A stretch of DNA of 64,000 nt from Candidatus Coprenecus avistercoris. GTDB lineage: Bacteria; Bacteroidota; Bacteroidia; Bacteroidales; UBA932. Numbering within the stretch: the stretch's first letter is position 1; each line of letters opens with the position of its first letter. The translations under genes and the position numbers were made by a program. The notes beneath the pieces are model-generated. The model was not told the DNA's origin. It did no database searches and saw only the letters and a program-made list of their open reading frames with translations. The stretch is from positions 49,391 to 113,390 of the forward strand of contig DVHI01000030.1 in the NCBI GenBank assembly GCA_018712275.1, read 5' to 3'. Positions 27,709-36,050 of the stretch are shown one piece after another.

Positions 27709-28809
27709 CTACCGCATCTTGCGCCATGCCCATACGATATAGGCTATGACAAAGGGAATCGCTATGGACACCCAGGCCATCACCTTGAGGGTGAAGAGGC
27801 TCGAAGAGCTGTTGTAGAGAGTCAGGGAGCTCTGCAGGTCCACGGTCGATACGTAGTAGGCAGTGTCATTGAAACCGGCGCAGAGCAGGATGGCCCAGAC
27901 AGCCAGCAAGGCTCCGCCGCCTACGATGTAGAAGTTCTGTCTGACTCCCTTGCCGAGGAAATGCCTTGCAAGTCCGGCGAGTACGAGCACCACTCCTGAC
28001 AGGAACACTACGGCTATCCACCAGGTGTGCAGCATATTGTGCAGATACTTGAAAGGCTCGGCAGATATTGTGCCTGTAGCGGGATCCACCGCATATCCGG
28101 TCTTGAGGAACATCCACAGCACGAAAGCCACGAAAGCCAGGACAAATGCAGGAGCCGTGATCATTAGCCTCTTACGGCATTTCTCCGCAAATGCACCTAC
28201 ATCCGGTTTCATCAGAAGGTAGAGCAGTCCAAGGGTCCTGGCAGCCAGGAATACCACTACTCCAAGAAGCAGGTTCATCGGATTTGCCAGAGCATCCAGT
28301 CCGTGCCAGCCGTTTGCCCAGCGGGAAATGGCCGGAGACGCAGCATCCGTTATGGACACCTTGTCCACCGTAAAGGCCCCGCCGGTGAAGAAAGTACCGA
28401 CAGCCACCCCGAGCAGGAATGTTCCGAGAGCACCGTTGAGAAAGAGGAATATCTCAAATGTACGGGCGCCGAAGAGGTTGCCTGCAGCCTTGCGGTATTC
28501 GAAGGAGAATGACTGAATTACGAAAAGCAGCAGAATACAGATCCACAGCCAGTAGGCACCGCCGAAACTGGTGGAGTAGAACAGGGGGAAGGATGCGAAG
28601 GCGGCACCTCCGAAAGTCACGAGGGTCGTGAAGGTTATTTCCCATTTATGCCCTGCATATTTTACTACAAAATCCTTTTCCTCCTCTGAGGAAGCAGTGC
28701 GGAGCAGCAGACCCTGTGCTCCCTGTACGAACAGCAGGAACACTAAAATAGCTCCGAGAAGGGCAACCAGGGCCCACCAGTAATGTTGCAGAAAATACAG
28801 TGTATCCAT
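27709..28809 (-). CDS. cydB: Cytochrome bd ubiquinol oxidase subunit II
   Basis: This 366-residue polytopic protein pairs with CydA in the high-affinity quinol:O2 oxidoreductase of the inner membrane. The CydB start (LQHYWWALVALLGAILVFLLFVQG) and about eight to nine membrane segments are visible. It follows cydA by 2 bp and is the last gene before the bidirectional terminator. Cytochrome bd in this group supports growth at nanomolar oxygen and oxygen scavenging. Confidence 0.94.
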   Translation of the reverse strand: MDTLYFLQHYWWALVALLGAILVFLLFVQGAQGLLLRTASSEEEKDFVVKYAGHKWEITFTTLVTFGGAAFASFPLFYSTSFGGAYWLWICILLLFVIQSFSFEYRKAAGNLFGARTFEIFLFLNGALGTFLLGVAVGTFFTGGAFTVDKVSITDAASPAISRWANGWHGLDALANPMNLLLGVVVFLAARTLGLLYLLMKPDVGAFAEKCRKRLMITAPAFVLAFVAFVLWMFLKTGYAVDPATGTISAEPFKYLHNMLHTWWIAVVFLSGVVLVLAGLARHFLGKGVRQNFYIVGGGALLAVWAILLCAGFNDTAYYVSTVDLQSSLTLYNSSSSLFTLKVMAWVSIAIPFVIAYIVWAWRKMR

Positions 28810-28811
28810 AA

Positions 28812-30374
28812 TTATTCTCCTCCTTTCTTAATCTGTTTGAGCATGATGCTGATCTCCACGCACAGCATGGCGGTGAACAGGATTGCAAAAATGATCAGGG
28901 TCGTGAGAACGTTGCCGGACTCGACTCCCGATACGGCCGCATTCACGGGAAGCAGGTTCTGGATCGTCCAGGGCTGACGGCCTACCTCGGCTACTATCCA
29001 GCCCGACTGCGAGCAGATGTATACCAGAGGTACGCTGATGATGCCGAGCCACAGGAGCCATTTGTGCTTATCCTTGACGATGAGGTTCTTCCACTCGAAG
29101 ATGATGTAGAGGATAAAGAGCAGGATGAAGAACATGCCGAGGGCCACCATGATATGGAAGGCGTAGAATACCAGGGGAACATTTGGCACGAGGTCCTCGG
29201 GCTCCTCCACATAGTGGTAGCCGAAGTAGTCGAAATTCTGCTCCAGCACTGCCTCGGCCTGAGCCATTGCCTGGGTGTCTCCGGACTCCTTGGCTGTCTG
29301 ATAGTCGGCCAGGGCAGTGACTGCCGCCGTACCCATTGCCTTTTTCTCGGCAAACGAGGGCTCGATGTAGGTGTTGCCCTCCCTGTCGGTGAACTCGTAG
29401 CCTCCTTTGATAATGTCATTGATGCCTGGCACGAAACCGTCTGCCTGACGGGTCGCAAGGAATGAGAGCATGTTGGGGAAGGATATTTCGAAAAGGTAAG
29501 GATCCTCGTCTGCACCCTCCCCGCCTATGATGTCCTTGTCGGGATTAAGGATACCTACGGCTACTAATGGCGCTTTCTCAGAGCCGTCGTACAGTCCCTC
29601 CATGGCAGCCAGCTTCATCGGCTGCACCTTTGCCACATTGTAGGCGGAGCCGTCACCGGTACCTATAAGCACTGCAAGGGATATTATACCGAATACCGAG
29701 GCTATGCGGATGGACTTGCGGGCCAGTGTCTGCTCCCGCTTGCGCAGCAGGAACCATGACGATACGGCAATCACGAATATCGATGCCAGCACATAACCGT
29801 TGGTCACCGAATGCAGGAACTTGTTGATGGCCACCGGCGAGAACACCACTTGCCAGAAGTCGGTCATCTCGCTGCGGGCCGTATCCGGATTGAACTCCAT
29901 TCCTATAGGATACTGCATCCAGGAATTGGCTATGAGAATCCATATTGCAGAAAGGTTGGTTCCTATGGCCGTAAGCCATGTCGATACCAGATGGGCCTTC
30001 TTGCTGACCTTGTTCCAGCCGAAATACATCACAGCGAAGAAGGTACTTTCCATGAAAAATGCGAAAATACCCTCTATGGCCAGCGGGGCACCGAATATGT
30101 CACCCACGAACCATGAATAGTTGCTCCAGTTGGTACCGAACTCGAACTCCAGGATGATACCTGTCGCCACTCCCATCGCGAAGTTGACGGCGAAAAGCTT
30201 CATCCAGAACTTCGTGGTCCTCTTCCAGAACTCATCTCCGGTCATCACGTACCGGGTCTCCATAAAGGCTATAAGAAAGCCCAGACCGAGAGTCAGGGGC
30301 ACAAACAGCCAATGATACATTGCAGTCAGAGCGAACTGCCACCTTGAAAGGTCTACCAGCGTCGTTAAAAGCAT
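28812..30374 (-). CDS. cydA: Cytochrome bd ubiquinol oxidase subunit I
   Basis: The 520-residue subunit carries the b558, b595 and d haems. The typical N-terminus DLSRWQFALTAMYHWLFVPLTLGLG is present with its haem-ligand histidine, as is the GWIVAEVGRQPWTIQ block near the C-terminus. The periplasmic quinol-binding Q-loop region (~residues 250-370) is rich in charged residues. It is preceded by the DUF4492 gene and followed closely by cydB. Confidence 0.95.
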   Translation of the reverse strand: MLLTTLVDLSRWQFALTAMYHWLFVPLTLGLGFLIAFMETRYVMTGDEFWKRTTKFWMKLFAVNFAMGVATGIILEFEFGTNWSNYSWFVGDIFGAPLAIEGIFAFFMESTFFAVMYFGWNKVSKKAHLVSTWLTAIGTNLSAIWILIANSWMQYPIGMEFNPDTARSEMTDFWQVVFSPVAINKFLHSVTNGYVLASIFVIAVSSWFLLRKREQTLARKSIRIASVFGIISLAVLIGTGDGSAYNVAKVQPMKLAAMEGLYDGSEKAPLVAVGILNPDKDIIGGEGADEDPYLFEISFPNMLSFLATRQADGFVPGINDIIKGGYEFTDREGNTYIEPSFAEKKAMGTAAVTALADYQTAKESGDTQAMAQAEAVLEQNFDYFGYHYVEEPEDLVPNVPLVFYAFHIMVALGMFFILLFILYIIFEWKNLIVKDKHKWLLWLGIISVPLVYICSQSGWIVAEVGRQPWTIQNLLPVNAAVSGVESGNVLTTLIIFAILFTAMLCVEISIMLKQIKKGGE

Positions 30375-30398
30375 TTGTTTATGGTTTTAGCATTAATA

Positions 30399-30605
30399 TT
30401 ACTTGGTAAGATTCTCTATAACCACCCGGCTCTTCTCCGCGTCCGACTCACAGTCTGCAAGAGCCGGACGGAAGAAGAACACTCTCAGGATGGCGAACAT
30501 GATAAACAGCTTCAGGAGAATTACGATCCACAAAGTCCTGCCGAGGGAAGACATGTCCCTGAAGCCTTCGTAATAGAAGAGCCAGATTCTGCGCAGGCGT
30601 TCCAT
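30399..30605 (-). CDS. DUF4492-type small membrane protein of the cyd operon
   Basis: I use the ATG at 30605, giving 68 residues; the longer track ORF is an extension back into the peptidase gene. The sequence MERLRRIWLFYYEGFRDMS followed by one membrane helix (TLWIVILLKLFIMFAILRVFFF) matches the small DUF4492 proteins found just before cydA in Bacteroidota. A role as an accessory or assembly subunit of cytochrome bd is inferred from this constant linkage. It starts 11 bp after the peptidase gene. Confidence 0.8.
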   Translation of the reverse strand: MERLRRIWLFYYEGFRDMSSLGRTLWIVILLKLFIMFAILRVFFFRPALADCESDAEKSRVVIENLTK

Positions 30606-30616
30606 TACCGTCTGAG

Positions 30617-32008
30617 TTAAAGTTCCTCCGCAAACATGGGATCCCAGGGCGGAAGCATGATAGGAGCGGTGTCCAGGAGTTTGAGAATGTTCTCGGGCAC
30701 GTACTTCTTCTCCACTACCAGACGGAACATATATTCCTCGAACCATTCGTCGGTCATCACCAGATGGCCTTTGTGGCCTGTCATGCCCCAGGAATTCTCG
30801 ACTTTCCATTTCCTGGCGTTGCCGTTCTCATCCAGGTCCACTGCCATAAGGGTCATGGCGTGGGACGAGCCGCTGGAGCCGGTGAGGATTCTCTCGCGCT
30901 TGTCCATACCGAAGGTTGTTCCCATGAGTGAGCCGTAATCGTAGTAATTCACATCCAGCACGCCGTTCTGCCTGTCGAGGAACTTGCCCACGTCGCAGGA
31001 GAAGTACATCATGGTACCGTCCTTGATAGATGCGATGGCCATTGCCTCGATCTCCTCGATAGGAAGATTGATGTACAGCCAGTTCTTGCCGTCATACTGA
31101 TGGCGGTCGTACTCTATCTCATAGACCTTGTAGAACTCGCGGGTAGGGTCGTTCATCAGCATAACATAGTTGTTCTTCAGATCCACGCCCACATACTCGT
31201 TATAGAATGACTTCGGGGTGTAGGTCTTTGTGCTGACAGGCTTGCCCTCGGCATCATACATGGTCCATGTGAACTCCATGGGGGGCTCACCGAGATTGAG
31301 CACGAGGAAGCGGTACACGAAGGCGAGCATCTCCACCTTGCGGGCCTTGAGCAGGGAAGGCAGCTCCTTCTTCGAGCCGGTCATCTCACGGAGCTCCAGG
31401 CCGAACTCCTTCAGCTTGAGGTTGAGCAGACGGGACATGCCGCTGGTGTGGTTGCTTGAATAGGTCTCGGGCATCACGTTGGAGGGCACGATACCGTACT
31501 TGGTGATAAGGTCGGACACTCCGGTGAACTGGCCGCCGTCCCCTATCGCGTGACGGAAGAGCCACTCTACCTTGCGGTCGTCCATAGGCAGGTCACGGGT
31601 ATCGATGATGCCCTGGAGGAAAAGGTTGGCCTTCTCGAGCTGGTCGTAGAAGAAGATGTAGTTCTGGGAGAACTCGAAGGGGCCGAGGCCGTATTTCTCA
31701 ATCATGGCGGCCCTCAGCACGTTCATACCGGAGAAAAGCCAGCAGCGGCCGCTGGACTCCTGGTCGGAGATACCCTTGGACTTCACCTCGTCGGAGAAAT
31801 AAAAATCGTAAGTGGACTCAATGCCCTGCCTTACCGACAGTTTGTTGATGTCGTTGGCAGAGATGGCGTTGCGAAGAGCCAGTTCCTCGGGAGTTCCCTG
31901 CCAGCCCTGACGGATCTGAGTCATCATCTCATCGGTGATGCCGCCCTGAGCCATTGCGGACACGGACACAGCCGCAGCCGCGCAGATAGTCAATACTTGT
32001 TTAATCAT
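30617..32008 (-). CDS. Exported C1-family aminopeptidase (bleomycin hydrolase/PepC-like)
   Basis: This 463-residue papain-fold peptidase has catalytic C89 in SSGRCWLFSGMNVLRA, a histidine in GSSHAMTLMAVD and the asparagine of KVENSWG. That is the C1B bleomycin-hydrolase pattern. Cytoplasmic PepC lacks a signal peptide, but this one starts with MIKQVLTICAAAAVSVSAMAQ, so export is predicted. Such enzymes trim peptides from the N-terminus. A -7 box lies 8 nt before the ATG. It shares a strand and tight spacing with DUF4492-cydAB, but a joint function is not evident. Confidence 0.88.
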   Translation of the reverse strand: MIKQVLTICAAAAVSVSAMAQGGITDEMMTQIRQGWQGTPEELALRNAISANDINKLSVRQGIESTYDFYFSDEVKSKGISDQESSGRCWLFSGMNVLRAAMIEKYGLGPFEFSQNYIFFYDQLEKANLFLQGIIDTRDLPMDDRKVEWLFRHAIGDGGQFTGVSDLITKYGIVPSNVMPETYSSNHTSGMSRLLNLKLKEFGLELREMTGSKKELPSLLKARKVEMLAFVYRFLVLNLGEPPMEFTWTMYDAEGKPVSTKTYTPKSFYNEYVGVDLKNNYVMLMNDPTREFYKVYEIEYDRHQYDGKNWLYINLPIEEIEAMAIASIKDGTMMYFSCDVGKFLDRQNGVLDVNYYDYGSLMGTTFGMDKRERILTGSSGSSHAMTLMAVDLDENGNARKWKVENSWGMTGHKGHLVMTDEWFEEYMFRLVVEKKYVPENILKLLDTAPIMLPPWDPMFAEEL

Positions 32009-32016
32009 AATAAAAT

Positions 32017-32024
32017 CAAATTTA
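32017..32024 (-). promoter_or_regulatory. -7 element of the C1 peptidase gene
   Basis: The minus strand reads TAAATTTG, with a TTG about 18 nt further upstream. The ATG is only 8 nt downstream, giving a near-leaderless message. Confidence 0.55.
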
Positions 32025-32079
32025 ATGTTGTTCTCTAATATTCAATTGGTCCTGTCCGGATTCTGCCTGCCGGCCCGGG

Positions 32080-33216
32080 CTATTTCCACGGCCTGAGAGC
32101 CGCCAGTGCGTCCAGTGCCTGCTGCATGGCCGCACGGGCCTTCGTGTCATTCTCCCTCAGCAGAGCGGCCTTCAGGTCAGCCTCGTAAGGCAGGTACTGT
32201 ATCGCCTCGATGTACTTCGCGGCCCTCGCCCTCACCTGAGGGGAGGCATCGTAGAGCAATCCCTGCAGCCAGGTCTTGCAGTCCCACGAATAATGGTCCT
32301 CGAGCCACCCGAGGGCAGCCACCTTCTCCTGAGCCGTACCGTACAGGAAGGTCTGGAAACACTGCGACTCGTAGCGCAGGTCATCCACGCTCATGAGTAT
32401 CTCCTCGGGAGCCACCGGTGGTGTAAGCACCTCTGCCGGATACGTCTTCAGCGGCTTGCCGAGGGTCCAGCGCACCATACGGGGCACCATCCACATCTTG
32501 CCGGGAGTCGCCTCCGGATGTCCCACCACCGTGAATACCTTGCCCTTGCCGTAGTCATTGCCTGTCAGGAAAGGCTTACCGTTGGTCATATTTGCCGGAG
32601 CGCCTCCCTCCTCGTGCACGTCGCTCTCCATTGTCCCGAAAGACGTGTAGGGGACGTCGCTTTCCACAAAGACGGGACCTTCATAATAGAAGACGTAGGA
32701 TGTGTCCTCCTTCGCCAGCTCGTGGAATATCTTCTTTCCTTCCTTGTTCAGAGTCATCTTGGCCATACCGTGGCCGCGGTTGTCATGCTCGCGGTCGATG
32801 GCGCGGGCACCGGTCAGGGCCATGCAGGTGTAGTCCGGAGTATTGGAGAACAGATAGGCTCCGGCGCAGATGCCGACAGCCCCTCCTCCGCGATGTACGA
32901 AATCCTTAATCAGAGCCATATTGGTCTGCCCCAGACTGAGATACTGACGGCTGCCCCCGCCTCCGGGAATCACGATAGCATCCAGGCTGTCCAGAACCCC
33001 CGCAGCGATATCACTGCTGTGCACGATCCGAACCTCCATATCCTCGTCCAGACTGAGGGCAGCCACCGTCTCGCGGATGCACGTCGCGGCACCTCCGTCT
33101 CCTTGGAACACAGCCACTTTTATCTTCTGATTGTTTCCGCCACCGCAAGAAACGAGCATCATGGCGGCAACTATGGCAGCAACTGCTGCGAACAGCGATT
33201 TTCCAACTTTTCTCAT
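32080..33216 (-). CDS. BPL_N-type glutamine-amidotransferase-like lipoprotein
   Basis: The 378-residue protein has a lipobox (MMLVSCGGG) and a class I glutamine-amidotransferase-like domain of the biotin-protein-ligase N-terminal (BPL_N) type. Its marks are AIVIPGGGGSRQYLSL and the nucleophile-elbow VGICAGAYLFS. A C-terminal helical stretch (from ~300, with SPQVRARAAKYIEAIQYLP) looks HEAT-like. It should be membrane anchored outside the cytoplasm, where no glutaminase partner is known, so its chemistry is open. Confidence 0.8.
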   Translation of the reverse strand: MRKVGKSLFAAVAAIVAAMMLVSCGGGNNQKIKVAVFQGDGGAATCIRETVAALSLDEDMEVRIVHSSDIAAGVLDSLDAIVIPGGGGSRQYLSLGQTNMALIKDFVHRGGGAVGICAGAYLFSNTPDYTCMALTGARAIDREHDNRGHGMAKMTLNKEGKKIFHELAKEDTSYVFYYEGPVFVESDVPYTSFGTMESDVHEEGGAPANMTNGKPFLTGNDYGKGKVFTVVGHPEATPGKMWMVPRMVRWTLGKPLKTYPAEVLTPPVAPEEILMSVDDLRYESQCFQTFLYGTAQEKVAALGWLEDHYSWDCKTWLQGLLYDASPQVRARAAKYIEAIQYLPYEADLKAALLRENDTKARAAMQQALDALAALRPWK

Positions 33217-33235
33217 AGGCGCAACATTTAACTTT

Positions 33236-33243
33236 CAAATATA
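33236..33243 (-). promoter_or_regulatory. -7 element of the BPL_N lipoprotein gene
   Basis: The minus strand reads TATATTTG 19 nt before the ATG at 33216, a full match to TAnnTTTG. Confidence 0.5.
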
Positions 33244-33343
33244 CGCAAATTCCCCCAATCTCTACCACTCCTCCCTCCCAAAACTCCTAAGTTTAAACGC
33301 TACTGCCCTTTGGCCGTTCCCCACTCCCGTTCCCCCACCCGTT

Positions 33344-33479
33344 CCACCTTCCGAAGGCGGGACAGAAGCCGTACTGCCCGAGAGCCCACTGTGGCCGCGA
33401 TTAACTTTCCTCCGGACACATCCCACCTTCCGAAGGTGGGACGATTTCCCGCATTTTCTGCTCACCTTCCGAAGATGGA
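33344..33479. repeat. Three short palindromes with core CACCTTCCGAAGG
   Basis: Copies at 33344-33361, 33421-33440 and 33462-33479 share ACCTTCCGAAG; the middle one (TCCCACCTTCCGAAGGTGGG) is an almost perfect palindrome. The third is nested in TTTTCTG...CAGAAAA, which lengthens its stem. Related palindromes occur at 34549-34566 and 34603-34619. Confidence 0.7.
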
Positions 33480-33500
33480 CAGAAAATATTTTGCAGAAAA

Positions 33501-33532
33501 TTTGGTTTATAAAATAAATCAGTTTATATTTG
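33501..33532 (+). promoter_or_regulatory. Promoter of the membrane protein / winged-helix pair
   Basis: TTTG at 33501-33504, a 20-nt spacer and TATATTTG at 33525-33532 match the Bacteroidota consensus. The leader to the ATG at 33612 is about 75 nt and contains AGAGAGGAGAC. Confidence 0.65.
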
Positions 33533-33611
33533 CACCGTAAACAAAGAGAGGAGACAGGCGCCCCTCTTCTTTTTGCAGAACTTGGTTTATTTTTTAAAGT
33601 ATTTTAAAGCG

Positions 33612-34211
33612 ATGGAAAACAACTTCGACAAAAACGGACTTTCAATAGAAAAGTCATTGGAAATCATCTCTGAGGCTATCAACAACAGTCGGCAGGACTT
33701 TCAGCGGCGCGGGGGCACCGCAATGCTCATCTGGGGAACAACCGTAATCCTCGTATCCGGGATTGTCCTGCTGGGGCTGACACTTTCGGACAACAATCAT
33801 CTGTGGAACCTGGCCTGGTTTCTGATTCCATTTATCGGCTGGCCTCTGAATCAGCTGGTATTCAAACGCATCGAGAGCAAGGGGAAGGGCGAGAATTTCG
33901 TATCCAGGTCCGTGGGCATCGTATGGGGCATATTCGGAATCCTGGCAATAGCCGTCGGCATCATGGCATTCTTCATCCCCATACCGACAAACGGTGTCAT
34001 AATACTGCTTCTGGGCATGGCCGGCGCAGTCACCGGGGTCCTCTGCAGTTCCTGGACTGTATTCATTCTCAGCATTATCTGCGGAATAGCGGGACTGCCC
34101 TGCGACTACTTCCTGAACATACCCACTCCGCTGATCATGGCCGTCGCAGCGCTGATGACCCTCGTCATCCCAGGCCTGATATTCAACCGTCAAACCAGTA
34201 AACTGCAGTAG
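33612..34211 (+). CDS. Small multi-pass membrane protein, unknown function
   Basis: I start at the ATG at 33612 (199 residues); the track's extra residues fall in the leader. A soluble N-terminus (SIEKSLEIISEAINNSRQDF) precedes about five hydrophobic segments. This resembles a family of Bacteroidota membrane proteins that sit before a small winged-helix regulator. The next gene starts 5 bp later and encodes such a regulator, so the two are likely functional partners. Confidence 0.78.
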   Translation: MENNFDKNGLSIEKSLEIISEAINNSRQDFQRRGGTAMLIWGTTVILVSGIVLLGLTLSDNNHLWNLAWFLIPFIGWPLNQLVFKRIESKGKGENFVSRSVGIVWGIFGILAIAVGIMAFFIPIPTNGVIILLLGMAGAVTGVLCSSWTVFILSIICGIAGLPCDYFLNIPTPLIMAVAALMTLVIPGLIFNRQTSKLQ

Positions 34212-34216
34212 CGGCC

Positions 34217-34504
34217 ATGGGAGAATTTGCAAAACTCGACCCGCTGCTGCACTCCGAACTGCGTCTGGCTGTCATGTCCACCCTGCTGACCATGGAAGAA
34301 GCCGACTTCGTGTACCTGCGCGAGGCCACCGGAGCCACTGCCGGCAATCTTAGCGTGCAGATCGACAAGCTCTCCGAGGCAGGGTACATCTCTGTCGAGA
34401 AAGGATTTGCGGGGAAGAAGCCGCGGACGGTGTGCAGGATTACGGAGACGGGGGCGCGGGCTTTCGCAGCATACGTAGAGGCCTTGAAGTCGTATCTGCA
34501 CTGA
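34217..34504 (+). CDS. Winged-helix transcriptional regulator (HTH_34-like)
   Basis: This 95-residue single-domain protein reads as a MarR/PadR-like winged helix: LDPLLHSELRLAVMSTLLTM, then a helix-turn-helix around YLREATGATAGNLSVQIDKL and a wing with VEKGFAGKKPRTV. It is separated by 5 bp from the membrane protein gene and probably regulates that pair. Its last five codons form one arm of a perfect inverted repeat. Confidence 0.85.
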   Translation: MGEFAKLDPLLHSELRLAVMSTLLTMEEADFVYLREATGATAGNLSVQIDKLSEAGYISVEKGFAGKKPRTVCRITETGARAFAAYVEALKSYLH

Positions 34505-34520
34505 GTGCAGATACGACTTC
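34486..34520 (+). terminator. Perfect inverted repeat across the stop codon of the winged-helix gene
   Basis: GAAGTCGTATCTGCA (34486-34500) and TGCAGATACGACTTC (34506-34520) are exact reverse complements around a 5-nt loop that contains the TGA stop. A C/T-rich stretch rather than a clean T tract follows. It probably protects or terminates the transcript. Confidence 0.6.
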
Positions 34521-34548
34521 GGCTTCGCCTTTTCCACCCATCCCCAAA

Positions 34549-34619
34549 CCCCTTCCGAGGAAGGGGCTTCGGTCGCTTTCGCTCCGGGTACTCATTCCAT
34601 CTACTCCTTCGGAAGGAGT
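34549..34619. repeat. Two short palindromes (CCCCTTCC..GGAAGGGG and ACTCCTTC.GAAGGAGT)
   Basis: CCCCTTCCGAGGAAGGGG (34549-34566) and ACTCCTTCGGAAGGAGT (34603-34619) are compact inverted repeats. The second shares the TTCGGAA core with the three palindromes at 33344-33479. Confidence 0.65.
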
Positions 34620-34631
34620 CAAAGAAGCTTA

Positions 34632-34772
34632 CCACAACGGCATCGAATCGCGGGAAATGCTGCCGTTGCGGCAAATGGACGAAGAGGCAATGCCGTTCAC
34701 AGGGCCTGTGGCAACGGTTCGGAGGTAAAGGCCGTTCCACAACGGCACCAAATCGCGGGAAATGCTGCCGTT
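34632..34772. repeat. Two 36-bp direct repeats, each a hairpin
   Basis: 34632-34667 and 34737-34772 start CCACAACGGCA and end ATGCTGCCGTT, and differ at only two of 36 positions. Within each copy AACGGCA and TGCCGTT can pair. Two copies 105 bp apart with unrelated sequence between do not make a CRISPR array. Confidence 0.75.
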
Positions 34773-34836
34773 ATGGTTAAGAGGCGAAGGACAATGCCAA
34801 GGACAATGCCGATTTATATGGGATATATGAAGACTT

Positions 34837-35004
34837 ACGGTAAGCAGGGGAGCGCGGATTTTCTGCAACTACTTGAATCACCGTAGGTTATGATTATAAC
34901 GAGGGCTTTTCGGAGATGTCCGGATCTGCGAAAAGCCCTCGTTGATTTTACAAATTACTAATTTGCTGCGACTTACAAAAAGCCACCGCAACACTGCTTA
35001 CCGT
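34837..35004. repeat. REPIN-like element A (168 bp)
   Basis: The ends are ACGGTAAGCAG (34837-34847) and CTGCTTACCGT (34994-35004), an exact 11-bp terminal inverted repeat. At the exact centre a 15-bp stem AACGAGGGCTTTTCG / CGAAAAGCCCTCGTT (34898-34943) forms a terminator-like hairpin. The right end overlaps the TlpA gene's stop codon. Its inner sequence differs from elements B-D, but length and symmetry are the same. Confidence 0.75.
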
Positions 35005-36050
35005 TACTCGGCTTCGGCTCCAGCAGAGGCAGCGAAAAGGGCCTCAAGCTCGGCGGCAAGGGCTTCACCGCGGAGGTTCTTGGCGATGATCTCTCCGGTG
35101 GAGGCGTCGATGAGGTAGTTCCAGGGAATACCGTCCATACCGTAACCGGCCCAGACAGGACTGGTGCTGGGGCTGCCGGTGACTTCGGTGATGACATTTG
35201 GCCAGTTCATACCGAACTCCTTCAACGCGCTGCGCCAGTTCTCGGGGGAGCTGTCGAAGGACATGCCGTAGATTTCGAAACCGGAGTTGCGGAAACGGGC
35301 GTACTGCTCGACCAGGACAGGCATTTCCTCCCGGCACGGACCGCACCACGAGGCCCACAGATCCAGCAGCACGTAGCGCACGCCGTCACGCTCCACGATA
35401 TCACTGAGCCGCACCGCATTGTCCTTGACATCCTTGCCCTCGATATCCCAGTATGGCATTCCGAGGTCGGCCTTGATCGGCTCGAGCATCTCCTCCAACT
35501 GGAGGTAGAGCGGATGCGCTTTCATGCTCTCCGGGAACTCCGCCAGGACCGCCTCGATCTCCGGCTTGGAGGACATCGCCAGCATACCCTGCAGGAGTGT
35601 AAGCCCCAGCACGTTGTGATTGGCCCGGATGATGTCCAGCGGATCCTCATAATCCCCGGCGTCTCCGAAAGACAGCTCATAGTAGAGGTCATTCATAGGT
35701 GTTCCATGCGCAAAATACATCTCATAGTCCGGGATATACTCTAACGACACGGTTCCCGGCTCGAGGAAAATCATCTCGCTCATCTGATACAGCCCCGAAG
35801 GCGCGGAACTGGCCCCCATATAAAGCATGGCCACACCCGAACCCATGTCCGCCCCCTCTATCCTGAATGATCCGTTCTCTATCAGCGCCGAGTCCAGCAT
35901 CGACCAGTCCACTCCGTCAGAGACATACATCCAGTGCCCGTCCACCAGCTGGTCCCCTGAGCCTTCGATTACATACTTGCTTCCAGATGTGCAGCCTGCA
36001 AGAAAAAGGGCAGCGGCCGCTATCACCGCCAATGATAAAAGATTTTTCAT
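35004..36050 (-). CDS. TlpA-like thiol-disulfide oxidoreductase lipoprotein with DUF4369-type N-terminus
   Basis: The 348-residue protein has a lipobox (LFLAGCTSG). A beta-rich DUF4369-like domain (to ~130), a helical linker and a thioredoxin-fold domain with redox site WASWCGPCREEMPVL follow. Such proteins are tethered in the periplasm and reduce or oxidise partner disulfides, for example in cytochrome c maturation. No partner gene is adjacent. Its stop codon lies within the end of REPIN-like element A. Confidence 0.88.
   Translation of the reverse strand: MKNLLSLAVIAAAALFLAGCTSGSKYVIEGSGDQLVDGHWMYVSDGVDWSMLDSALIENGSFRIEGADMGSGVAMLYMGASSAPSGLYQMSEMIFLEPGTVSLEYIPDYEMYFAHGTPMNDLYYELSFGDAGDYEDPLDIIRANHNVLGLTLLQGMLAMSSKPEIEAVLAEFPESMKAHPLYLQLEEMLEPIKADLGMPYWDIEGKDVKDNAVRLSDIVERDGVRYVLLDLWASWCGPCREEMPVLVEQYARFRNSGFEIYGMSFDSSPENWRSALKEFGMNWPNVITEVTGSPSTSPVWAGYGMDGIPWNYLIDASTGEIIAKNLRGEALAAELEALFAASAGAEAE

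Larger units (their letters stand above)
33217..33611. other. Intergenic region with promoters and short palindromes
   Basis: This 395-bp gap between divergent genes holds a -7 box for each side and three copies of a CCTTCCGAAG-centred palindrome. The remainder (33245-33343) is C-rich and shows no reading frame or RNA-gene features that I can recognise. Confidence 0.6.
34505..35003. other. Repeat-rich intergenic region
   Basis: This ~500-bp gap between convergent genes has no credible coding frame. It contains the right arm of the stop-codon palindrome, two TTCC-type palindromes, a pair of 36-bp direct repeats and one 168-bp REPIN-like element. It looks like a landing zone for small palindromic elements. 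Confidence 0.7.

Noticed and set aside
32293-33231. 312-residue plus-strand ORF opposite the BPL_N lipoprotein gene
   Set aside because: Shadow frame; the minus-strand gene has a lipobox, a GATase-like motif and its own promoter.
34632-34772. Possible CRISPR array from the 36-bp direct repeats
   Set aside because: Only two repeats, 69 nt of unrelated sequence between them, and no cas genes in the window.
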